Program-made: the position numbers and the translations under genes
Source of the DNA: Bacteroidota bacterium
GTDB taxonomy: Bacteria > Bacteroidota > Bacteroidia > AKYH767-A > OLB10
Assembly (NCBI GenBank): GCA_016709725.1
Contig: JADJMG010000027.1
Location: forward strand, 1 to 26,138
Reading direction: 5' to 3'
Length of the DNA: 26,138 nt
Shown: one piece after another, positions 1 to 7,300 of the stretch
Layout of the letters: each line of letters begins with the position of its first letter
Position numbering within the stretch: the stretch's first letter is position 1
Notes under the pieces: generated by a model
What the model was told of the DNA's origin: nothing
Databases searched by the model: none
The model's input: the letters and a program-made list of their open reading frames with translations, nothing else

Positions 1-1
1 G

Positions 2-136
2 CAGTTTCAAGAGCAATTAAGAAACAGCATTACACAAAATGCACAGAGCTATCGCGAATTAAATGCATCCGTTATAACAACAGTTAGCGAAGGACAGCAG
101 GTATGGAGTAACGTCAGAAGTGGTTGCCAATCATAA
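2..136 (+). CDS. C-terminal end of an unrecognised protein (partial)
   Basis: Frame 2 is open from the window edge to a TAA at 134-136 and gives 44 residues, ending in VWSNVRSGCQS. The peptide is rich in Gln, Asn, Ser and Arg and looks helical, with no domain that I recognise. The upstream part lies outside the window. It ends about 20 bases before the next reading frame begins on the same strand, so the two may be co-transcribed. No terminator is visible between them. That it is coding rests on amino-acid composition and position only. Confidence 0.45.
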   Translation, partial: QFQEQLRNSITQNAQSYRELNASVITTVSEGQQVWSNVRSGCQS

Positions 137-155
137 CCACTGCCATTCGTTAACG

Positions 156-1279
156 ATGATGTACTTTGAAGTCCTACGACATTATGCTATTTATCAAGAA
201 CTTTCAAGTAGAAGAATGCTTGTTTATTCCTTTACTAATGACAGAATTCAGCAGGGAGAATATTTATAAATGGCGAGATGTACTTGCGAAGCATTTATTA
301 CCGATGCCATCGGAAACTTATTTGCAACCATTTATAGCTATTAAATTAGGCAGACAGCATCCCTTATTGAGGGCATTTGATGCTATTGAACGAATTAAAA
401 CAGATTACAGAGATGTTGATTTTCCAGAAGGAGCCTATGATGAAGAAGTAATCAATTTTATTAGCGGCACATTAACACTACATACAAATTTACCTCGACC
501 AAAATCTAAATATGACAGAATTAAAAGCTGGCCTATAGAAAAGAAAACTAACTGGTCATGGCCGGGAGCATTAATAGGCGGCATATTGGCAGGGCCTTTA
601 GGGTTTATTGCGGGCGGATTTTTAAATGCAGATGGAAGCTTAAAATCAGAAGCGGTTCCAATAGTGGACGAATATATTTCTGTAGATGCAAATTTTGCAA
701 GTGTGCCTCCAGCACAATGTATCCGAATCAGAAAAATAGATACTAATTTCTTTGAGGAGGGCGGTTTTGATAAAGCACAATGGACTGCGTATGCAAAGTT
801 GCTGGGCAAGGACGTAATAGAAATGCTGAACTATTATTTTAAGGACTGATTAATTTCTGAATGGGACAACATTTATAAAAATGATATTGCACCATTGGTA
901 TTTGAAAGAATATGCAATAGCATTGGCATAATGAACAGTAATCATATCGACTTTACAGCACTCGATATTTCTGCTGAGACAAAATATAAAGGGGGTGATG
1001 TCATTGTAAAACTTAACTTAAGAGGAAATGGGTCGAGCTTAAAGAGAAATGAAATAACCCAACTAAAACTTTACTTTGAGAATCCGGCTTTTTATCGAAT
1101 GACCTGGTAACTTTATTTGTAAGAAATTTAACTATTCACTACTCCACTCCTCATTACAACGGGGTACTTTTTAGCGGGTATGTTGGAGATGATTTGGTAG
1201 ATGGCAGCTTATTGAATGCTCCAGAAAACGCTAATGAAAAACGAAATCCTGTATGTCGTCAAACCGAAGTGCACCAATT
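156..1279 (+). pseudogene. Unrecognised protein, interrupted by a stop and a frameshift and cut by the IS element
   Basis: The main open frame is 166-849 (227 codons from a TTG). An ATG ATG at 156-161 lies one base out of frame and is the more natural start if one base is wrong near 170. The frame stops at TGA 847-849 but continues open in the same frame to 1110 with plausible protein (SEWDNIYKNDIAPLVFERI). After a T5 run at 1089-1093 the sense moves to frame 0 (SNDLVTLFVRN...) and runs to the IS left end at 1279. So this was probably one gene of more than 370 codons. Residues 134-152 form a glycine-rich hydrophobic stretch (ALIGGILAGPLGFIAGGF), like a glycine-zipper membrane segment. I do not recognise the family. 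Whether the breaks are real mutations or consensus errors is open; the truncation by the IS is real if the assembly is right. Confidence 0.6.
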
Positions 1280-1301
1280 TGCATTTAATTTAAGGTGATA
1301 C
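1280..1301. repeat. Left terminal inverted repeat of the IS3 element
   Basis: 22 bp starting with TG; its core AATTTAAGGTG is repeated inverted at 2706-2727. The stop codon of orfB (1285-1287) lies inside this repeat, so the transposase gene runs to the very end of the element. Confidence 0.8.
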
Positions 1302-2286
1302 TTTTATCAAATGTAATTAATTTTTCTTTGTTATACAGCATTCTTCTTTTTTTCATAGTATTTACTTTCGTTTTCCTACGTTGTGCTAAGATTTTCTCTG
1401 CCTGACCATTATATACTGAAGCCGGAGTTAGATTATTGAGAGCTTCGTGGTAACGTAGATTGTTGTAATAGTAAATGAATTTTTCCAAGGCTCGTTTCAA
1501 CTCTTCCGGCGAGTAATAGTTGTCTAGTTTGATTGTATTTTTCATTGTACGATGGTACCGTTCAATTTTTCCTTGGGTTTGCGGATGGCCGGGTCTTCCG
1601 TGAATGGGCTTTATTTTCTTCTCTTCTAGATATTTTTTTAGTTCGTGGGAGATATAACAGGATCCGTTGTCAGATAATAGTTTAGGCCGCCTGTTTTTAG
1701 GTGTTCCGGTGTAAGCAAGGGCCTTTTCCACTGTGATCATTACATCTGGAGCCGTCATTCCCTCGCAGAGATCCCAGGCCAATATAGTACGACTATAGTC
1801 ATCGAGTACCGTGCTCAGATAATACCATCCCCATCCAACAATCTTGAAGTAGGTAAAATCCGTTTGCCACATTTCATTTGTTCGGGTGGTTTTATCCTTG
1901 AAAGAATCCGAAGCGCTTAAGGTCATGTATGCGGGAGCTGTTATCAGACCGCGCGCCTTGAGGATTCTGTACACGCTACTTTCAGAGATGAAACGTTTGT
2001 AATTATCAGTTATATGAGCCGCCAGTTCCCTGCAAGAGTATTGCGGCAAATCAAGTGCTGCGTGTACCACATCTTCCTTGTGTTCATCCGGAATTTGATT
2101 CCAAACACGCTGTTGTACTCTCTCGCAAACCTCAAGTCCTTCATAGCCTTTCTCTCTGTAGCGTTTGTACCAATTATAGAATGTTCGTTTAGGTATGCCC
2201 AGTTCTTTTAACGTTCTGTTTACACCCAGGTCGGAGTCTTCAATGAGTTTGATAATCTCCATCTTTTCGTCTTTAGTGAACCGCAT
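1285..2286 (-). CDS. IS3-family transposase OrfB (DDE integrase core)
   Basis: 333 residues, normal length. An N-terminal helix-turn-helix (residues about 5-45, ending in RTFYNWYKRYREKGYEGL) is followed by an HTH_21-like linker (residues 60-115). The retroviral-integrase-type catalytic core then follows. The catalytic triad is visible: D143 in WQTDFTYF, D206 in LLSDNGS, and E242 in QGKIERYHRTMK. The D206-E242 gap of 35 residues is the classic D(35)E of IS3. It performs strand cleavage and transfer on the element's ends. Reading back from the A8 run in the -1 frame gives KLEWLRIRWKKYMRFTKDEK, which runs straight into OrfB without a stop, so an OrfAB fusion can be made. No disruption is seen. 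Confidence 0.95.
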   Translation of the reverse strand: MRFTKDEKMEIIKLIEDSDLGVNRTLKELGIPKRTFYNWYKRYREKGYEGLEVCERVQQRVWNQIPDEHKEDVVHAALDLPQYSCRELAAHITDNYKRFISESSVYRILKARGLITAPAYMTLSASDSFKDKTTRTNEMWQTDFTYFKIVGWGWYYLSTVLDDYSRTILAWDLCEGMTAPDVMITVEKALAYTGTPKNRRPKLLSDNGSCYISHELKKYLEEKKIKPIHGRPGHPQTQGKIERYHRTMKNTIKLDNYYSPEELKRALEKFIYYYNNLRYHEALNNLTPASVYNGQAEKILAQRRKTKVNTMKKRRMLYNKEKLITFDKSITLN

Positions 2287-2300
2287 ATACTTCTTCCACC

Positions 2301-2666
2301 TTATGCGTAACCACTCAAGTTTTTTTTAAGCACTTTATTTTGGAGGTATAATTCTGCCAGCTCTTGCTTGAGATGAACGTTCTCATCTTTTAGACCCTTC
2401 ACTTCATCTGTGTTGGCTTCGCGCACGGTATCACCTGAAAGTCGTTTCTTTCCTGCTTCCATAAAGTCCTTACTCCACTTGAAGTATAGGTTCTGATGAA
2501 TAGAGTACTTTCGACAGATGGAAGCGATACTTTCTTCTCCTCGTAGACCTTCCAGTACTATCTTTATCTTCTCTTCCGAGGAGAAGAGTCTGCGCGTTCT
2601 ACGTTTAATCTCTTTAACTAACTCAGTAGCTGATTGCTTAGGTTTAGGTTTTGGGCCTGGTTTCAT
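2301..2666 (-). CDS. IS3-family transposase OrfA (HTH)
   Basis: 121 residues. The N-terminus is basic with PKPKPK repeats. A helix-turn-helix of the IS3/IS911 OrfA type follows at about residues 27-70, with FSSEEKIKIVLEGLRGEESI and ICRKYSIHQNLYFKWSKDF. Residues 88-115 form a leucine-zipper-like coiled coil (LKDENVHLKQELAELYLQNK), which in this family mediates multimerisation. Known role: binds the terminal repeats and, after a -1 ribosomal frameshift, forms the N-terminal part of the active OrfAB transposase. The stop is followed 14 bases later by the ATG of orfB. Near the 3' end is the slippery A8 run at 2320-2327. I see no damage to this gene. Confidence 0.93.
   Translation of the reverse strand: MKPGPKPKPKQSATELVKEIKRRTRRLFSSEEKIKIVLEGLRGEESIASICRKYSIHQNLYFKWSKDFMEAGKKRLSGDTVREANTDEVKGLKDENVHLKQELAELYLQNKVLKKNLSGYA
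2320..2327 (-). promoter_or_regulatory. Programmed -1 frameshift site (A8 slippery run) for OrfAB
   Basis: On the minus strand the 3' end of orfA reads CTT followed by eight A and CTTGAG. Slipping back one base gives codons AAA CTT GAG TGG that stay open to the orfB start. IS3 elements typically use A-rich slippery runs here. The stimulatory downstream structure was not worked out. Confidence 0.75.
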
Positions 2667-2705
2667 CTTTTAGTGGTTTTAAATTAAACTCTTGGTTATT
2701 CATAA

Positions 2706-2727
2706 ATACCACCTTAAATTTACATCA
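2706..2727. repeat. Right terminal inverted repeat of the IS3 element
   Basis: 22 bp ending in CA, inverted match to 1280-1301 at 16 of 22 positions. It lies 39 bases upstream of the orfA start, leaving room for the transposase promoter. Confidence 0.8.
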
Positions 2728-3492
2728 TGTTTGGTAAACTTTATGCTGACGATCTACAATACTCCGGCTGACGAAGATTATTTTGTTTCCAGGTTAGCGA
2801 CAAACGGTAACGTTAAATTTACAACGGCTGATTGCAGCTCAGGCCCATCTACTTTACAAGCTTCAAACGGCTCCTCTTATTTATGGTCAACTGGGGCTAC
2901 TACAGGAAACATCACAGTATCACCTACAGTAGCCACAACTTATACAGTAACTGTGACAAGCGGTAGCTGTTCACGCAGCATTCCTGCAACGGTTCATCCC
3001 AGTTATGTTGCAAATGCCGGACTGGACAAGGATGTATTGTGTCCGGGTCCGCCTAATTGTTCAACAATCGGAACAGTATTACCGGGCAATCCTACTTATA
3101 CCTGGACTCCATCCACCGGATTAAGTTGTACTTCTTGTGCTCAACCGAGCACCTGCTATCCAACAACCTATACCCTAACAGTTAAATATCCCTCTTGTCC
3201 GTCCACCACAGATCAAGTATTAACTTACACAGGTGTGGCATGCAGGGTGGCGAATAATGGATCTGATCTCAATTCAGAAATTAGTATTTTCCCTAATCCT
3301 AATCATGGAGTGTTTACAATTTCGGGCACGTCTATAAATACACCACTAATCATATACGATTCTTATGGCCGACAGATTAAAAAAGTAATTACAAAAGACG
3401 AAAATTTTACTATTGATATTTCAGACCAGCCGAAAGGCCTGTATTTAATCAGTGATGGAAACTCACTCAGGAGTAGGATTATTGTTAACTAA
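2728..3492 (+). pseudogene. C-terminal part of a T9SS-secreted repeat protein, 5' end cut off by the IS
   Basis: About 250 residues of the native protein remain; an open frame beginning at 2692 lies partly within the IS and is artificial. At 2727-2768 frame 0 reads FGKLYADDLQYSG and after a one-base shift continues EDYFVSRLATNGNVKF, which resembles the last unit of an SBBP-type beta-propeller repeat (known pattern: ...DxFVxKLxxxGN). Two Ig/PKD-like units follow, each with YxWxxxTG... and TTYTxTV (YLWSTGATTG, then YTWTPSTGLSCTSC). The C-terminal 70 residues are a type A T9SS sorting domain: ISIFPNPNHGVFTISG, IIYDSYGRQIKKV, GLYLISDG, ending SRIIVN. This domain sends proteins through the outer membrane by type IX secretion. 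The signal peptide and N-terminal domains are missing because of the IS or a linked deletion. A rho-independent terminator follows at 3526-3557. Confidence 0.85.
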
Positions 3493-3525
3493 ATCATTAA
3501 TCAAATTAAAGATTTATCAATTTTT

Positions 3526-3557
3526 AAAAAGCGTTGTTTACAAAAGCAACGCTTTTT
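3526..3557 (+). terminator. Rho-independent terminator after the T9SS gene
   Basis: Arms AAAAAGCGTTG (3526-3536) and CAACGCTTTTT (3547-3557) pair perfectly over 11 bp around a 10-base loop. The T-run forms part of the right arm. It starts 33 bases after the stop codon. The A/T symmetry means it could work in both directions. Confidence 0.85.
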
Positions 3558-3693
3558 AATTTATTCTTATTACACCATGATAAATGTTATTGTGTAAATT
3601 GAATTCTACGTATCATGATAAATTAGTTATTGTTAAATAAATTGGTTGATTTATAAAACAGGACAGTCTATGTACTATATCACCGTGAATTGT

Positions 3694-3733
3694 AATCTCC
3701 AAAACGCCAATTAGTATTGGTGTTTTGGAGATT
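3694..3733. terminator. Long hairpin, terminator-like
   Basis: Two 18-base arms (3694-3711 and 3716-3733) match at 17 of 18 positions, the exception being a possible G-T pair, around the loop TAGT. T residues follow on the + strand. It lies directly before the remnant of a response regulator and about 200 bases after the previous gene, so it does not obviously terminate either. It may be the terminator of a gene that was deleted from this interval. Confidence 0.6.
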
Positions 3734-3750
3734 TTATGTTTTACTTATCA

Positions 3751-4020
3751 TAAGAGCTGAAGCGCTGAAAAGGCAGCAGTATAGCGAGCATGGTTGTGGC
3801 TAGTTTCAACAAAAACACCAAAACACCGAGCATCTACGAACTAACCGAAAGAGAACAGGAGGTGCTTAAATACCTTTCCGAAGGGTACCGTTACAAAGAC
3901 ATCGCGAACAAACTTTTCATCAGTATTACTACTGTTCGTTCGCATATCTACAATATATACGAAAAACTACACGTACACAACCGCACTGAAGCGGTAAACA
4001 AATTCAAAGGAAATCATTAA
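3751..4020 (+). pseudogene. NarL/LuxR-type response regulator remnant: DNA-binding domain without receiver
   Basis: An ATG at 3790 gives 76 residues, almost all of it a LuxR/GerE helix-turn-helix: LTEREQEVLKYLSEGYRYKD, then IANKLFISITTVRSHIYNIY, then EKLHVHNRTEAV. This is the usual C-terminal half of NarL/FixJ response regulators, whose full length is about 205-220 residues. Upstream of the ATG the same frame reads ELKR, stop, KGSSIASMVV. That matches the normal linker after the receiver domain (GG-[ST]-xM-S-xIA-xxVV). So the ATG is probably internal and the receiver domain has been lost. As it stands the product could bind DNA but not be phosphorylated. No partner histidine kinase is visible. 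Confidence 0.75.
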
Positions 4021-4102
4021 TTTTCCTTTTCGCAAATTCATACTTTCATCCTATTGTATATAAAAGGGCAATGCCCAAACTTTGTTACCGTTAACACGCA
4101 AA

Positions 4103-4151
4103 AGCCGAAAAGCGGTAAAGAAAATAGGCAATCAAATTAAACTATAATCAT
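4103..4151 (+). promoter_or_regulatory. Leader copy 1, similar to leader at 4330
   Basis: AGCCGAAAAGC (4103-4113) lies 49 bases before the ATG at 4152. It is followed by A-rich sequence, ATAGGCA and AATCAT-ATG. The same 11-mer, a TAGGCA block and AATCATT-ATG recur at the same distance before the gene at 4378. This suggests a shared 5' UTR or regulatory element, or a duplicated gene start. Confidence 0.4.
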
Positions 4152-4256
4152 ATGAAGAGCAATCTAAAAATTTCATCGCTGGTTTTATTTCTTATAGCTC
4201 TAATGAATGAACATAATAAAAAGAAAAAAAACAAGTTGAATTACTTGAATCCTTGA
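4152..4256 (+). CDS. 34-codon ORF, signal-peptide-like start, possible truncated gene
   Basis: MKSNLKISSLVLFLIALMNE followed by a Lys/Asn-rich tail and TGA at 4254-4256. The first 18 residues look like an N-terminal export signal (basic start, then a hydrophobic stretch). The poly-A run in the tail (about 4219-4230) could hide a frameshift. It shares a leader motif with the giant secreted protein downstream. Possibly it is the remaining start of an earlier copy of such a gene, or a small membrane peptide. No family recognised. Confidence 0.3.
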   Translation: MKSNLKISSLVLFLIALMNEHNKKKKNKLNYLNP

Positions 4257-4329
4257 TACATGAATCACTTCACCGTATTGAAAATTGAAGGTGATTACTA
4301 TGATTACATTAATTTATTAATAGGGCGGT

Positions 4330-4377
4330 AGCCGAAAAGCCATTTTAGAGTAGGCATAAAATTTTAGTTCAATCATT
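4330..4377 (+). promoter_or_regulatory. Leader copy 2, before the giant secreted protein
   Basis: AGCCGAAAAGC (4330-4340) lies 48 bases before the ATG at 4378, followed by GTAGGCATA and CAATCATT-ATG; compare 4103-4151. There is no strong Shine-Dalgarno sequence, which is usual in Bacteroidota. Confidence 0.4.
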
Positions 4378-7300
4378 ATGCGACAAAAACTATTTATTTT
4401 AATCTTATCATTCGGATTACTATTTTGCAGTAATGTACATGCAATTTGTCCGTCAAGTCTCAGCATGTCATCCGCAACCTCTGCTACACCTTGTGTTCAA
4501 GAAACATTCACTTTCACTTTTGCACCTCAAGTTTCTAATATTGCATTTTATGTGGAAGATACATATCTTGATATTGTTCCAATTTCTTCCGGCAACATCC
4601 TAATCTCATTCGATCTCACAGAAAACAAATTCAAATTTGAAGTTGGTTCGATATCTGTATCAACAATCACTTTCAATGCCTTTATTAAATGTGACGCAAT
4701 ACCACTATCATTACCTCACCCATTTACCATCAACATCGACGTATTTGATGATGATGGCACAACACCATGCGGACCGTTTTCAATTCCGTTTTCTTATCCT
4801 TATATAGTATTCCATACGAATTCTATTAACAATATCGGGCATGTTAATTCTGTTCTTCAATCCAACTCTCTTAATCTTAGTGCCAAAAGAGGCGATGTAT
4901 TTGATAGAACATTCGTATATAAAAATACAAGTCCTTCAGCAAATGCCAGTATTGATATTCAATTTACTGATTTATTCTCCATTCCAAATGCTATCGATAT
5001 AACTACCATTGAGGTAATACAATCAGGTAGCTCTGCAATAACAATAGTTCCCACTCAGTTAATGAATGGAATGGACAATATCGGGATTGAGTTTAATCTA
5101 AGTATTACTAATTTATCTTCATTGGATGAAATCCAAATTAAAGAAATAGGTACAATTGAAGAATGTCCGATTAGCTCAAGTGGTAATGCTTTTGAATCAG
5201 AAATCAACTTCGAATATGGATGCTCAGCGAGTAATAATTTCTGTCGGTCTGCAGGAACTCTAGAGCCAACGATAGTACGGAGTGAAGAAGAACCTAAATT
5301 GCAAGTGTATCGTGTTTTCCCCTGTGACAACCCAAACAATTTGCCGGACGAAAATACCTGCGAAAATGGTGTTACCGAATGGCTGTACGTAATTAAAAAT
5401 ACCGGCAATGCACCTGCTTATGATGTAGATGTAAGATTACATAAAGGTATCCTTGCCTCCTATACATACATTATAAATAGCCCTACCGACCATACAGATT
5501 TAATTCTTCAGCAAGGAAAGTCGCTTACAGCTTCAGGAGAACCAGGAGATGCATCCAATCACCCTGCATGTTCAATAGACGAATTAATAACCCATTATCC
5601 TCAACCGTCAACAGCACCACACTGTTTGAGCTCAAACCAAGATGCCATATTTGAAGCCGAATTTAATATTCCTGAGTTAGCGGCCAACGAAGAATATACC
5701 TTGCGTTTCAAGACGCTTAATTGCTGCGCTGATGACGCCAATTTTAATGCATTTAAATCATTCAACACTTGGCTATTATTTGTTGATGGAGAAATGACTG
5801 TGGTGTAGCAAAAAAAGGCTATGAACAATGCGTAAGTACATGTGCAGGAGTCTGTGACGGAAGTCAAACATTGAGAACTTGGAATGATGGCAATAATTAC
5901 GCTGGTAACATCAGTGGGACAAGTTTTGGTGCTCGAACGGATCACAACTCCTCCTTTTCAAAATTGCTTTGAAAGTCACGATGTGTTTATAGATAATATA
6001 GACTTTGAAGACCTAGTATTTTTAAAAAATTCGCATTCTTCTTCTTTTAATCTCAACACCAAGTTCAAAGTAGAATTTGAGTGCCCCACAGGAGGTCTTT
6101 GTATAAATGACGATATGTTGCAACATATAAGAATTTCGAAAGGTGGTCTTGATTGGCATCCTGCACCCGGATCCATCACCCATGGAATAGGAATTAATAC
6201 GGCGCTAGGTGCTAATGCTTGTGCAATTGATGGATACAACCTGGTTACAATGGAATTTAATTTGTCAGATTGTCCCGGAATTACCTCTACCACTGCTTTA
6301 GACTATAAAGAATTTCTTAACTATTGGATAGGTTCCAATTTTATTTTTAACCTTACAGCATATTGCCCTTCTCCAAATATTTCAGAATACTCCGTTAAAT
6401 TTTATTACCAGGCAGGTTGTGTTCAAGGTCCAGGTTCTCCCAGTTGCTGGATTCCAATAGCAGAAACCGGACAGAATATAACGGTACATTGTCCGGGATG
6501 CGTAACTCCTGGTATTATTGTCACCGAAAGTGAACTGCTCCGAAATTCACTTGGATTTCCAGATGGCGACGATAACCAAATTGCCGATAATACAACTTCA
6601 AAAATTGATCCGGCGAATCCAAGTCAATACCCTCAATTCGGATTTTTAAAAAGAAGCAGAGCAATAACCGGAGATATTCTTGAAAGTAATGTCGAAGCCT
6701 ATTTTCAGGAAGGAGATAACACACATGGAGGAATTAAATACAATGACCTTATTCAAAATCATTTCGGAGGAAATTATTTTCAAGATTTATATTTAGAGCA
6801 AAACATTGATTACAGTTCTTCAAATGATCTTGATTTCGATTTACTTGATATTTCCATTAATATTTTTGATCACGATCAAAATCTATATTTAAATGGATCA
6901 ATGACTCCTCTGACGATACCCGTTGGAAGTCTGCCACCAGGATTCTTAGTTCGTGATCAAGAACAATTTTTCTTTCATATTACCATTGCGAATATTCAGA
7001 ATTGGTTTTCCAACACAACTTATCAATTTGCTGTTGATGATATATTTCAAATTAAAGCAACTTATAGAATTTGTGGAAATCTACTCCGGAAATAGAAGAG
7101 AAGATGCTATAGTCACTTCATCGATGTATTTAAGTAGTGATCCTAATGTACAACATCATTCTTATACGAACAGCATAGTTCCTACTTTTGGAGGATGGTG
7201 GAGCGATCCATATAATCCACATACTACACCACCCCAATCATTACTCTATATCTGCGAACCTTCAGGAACCACCTACTATCCATATCCTGTAAATTTCTAT

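Larger units (their letters stand above)
1280..2727 (-). mobile_element. Complete IS3-family insertion sequence, 1448 bp
   Basis: Two overlapping-type transposase ORFs on the minus strand are enclosed by imperfect 22-bp terminal inverted repeats. The left end reads TGCATTTAATTTAAGG... and the right end, read inward, TGATGTAAATTTAAGG...; 16 of 22 positions agree and both ends begin with TG, as is usual for IS3. Length fits the family (about 1.2-1.5 kb). Both orfs are full length and the A8 frameshift signal is intact, so the element looks capable of transposition. The bases flanking the ends (ATT before 1280, TGT after 2727) do not form the expected 3-4 bp target duplication. The genes on the two sides also appear unrelated, which suggests recombination between copies, an adjacent deletion, or an assembly join. 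Confidence 0.9.

Noticed and set aside
847..849. TGA as a recoded (selenocysteine) codon
   Set aside because: No stem-loop context or selenoprotein family is evident; a mutation or consensus error is simpler.
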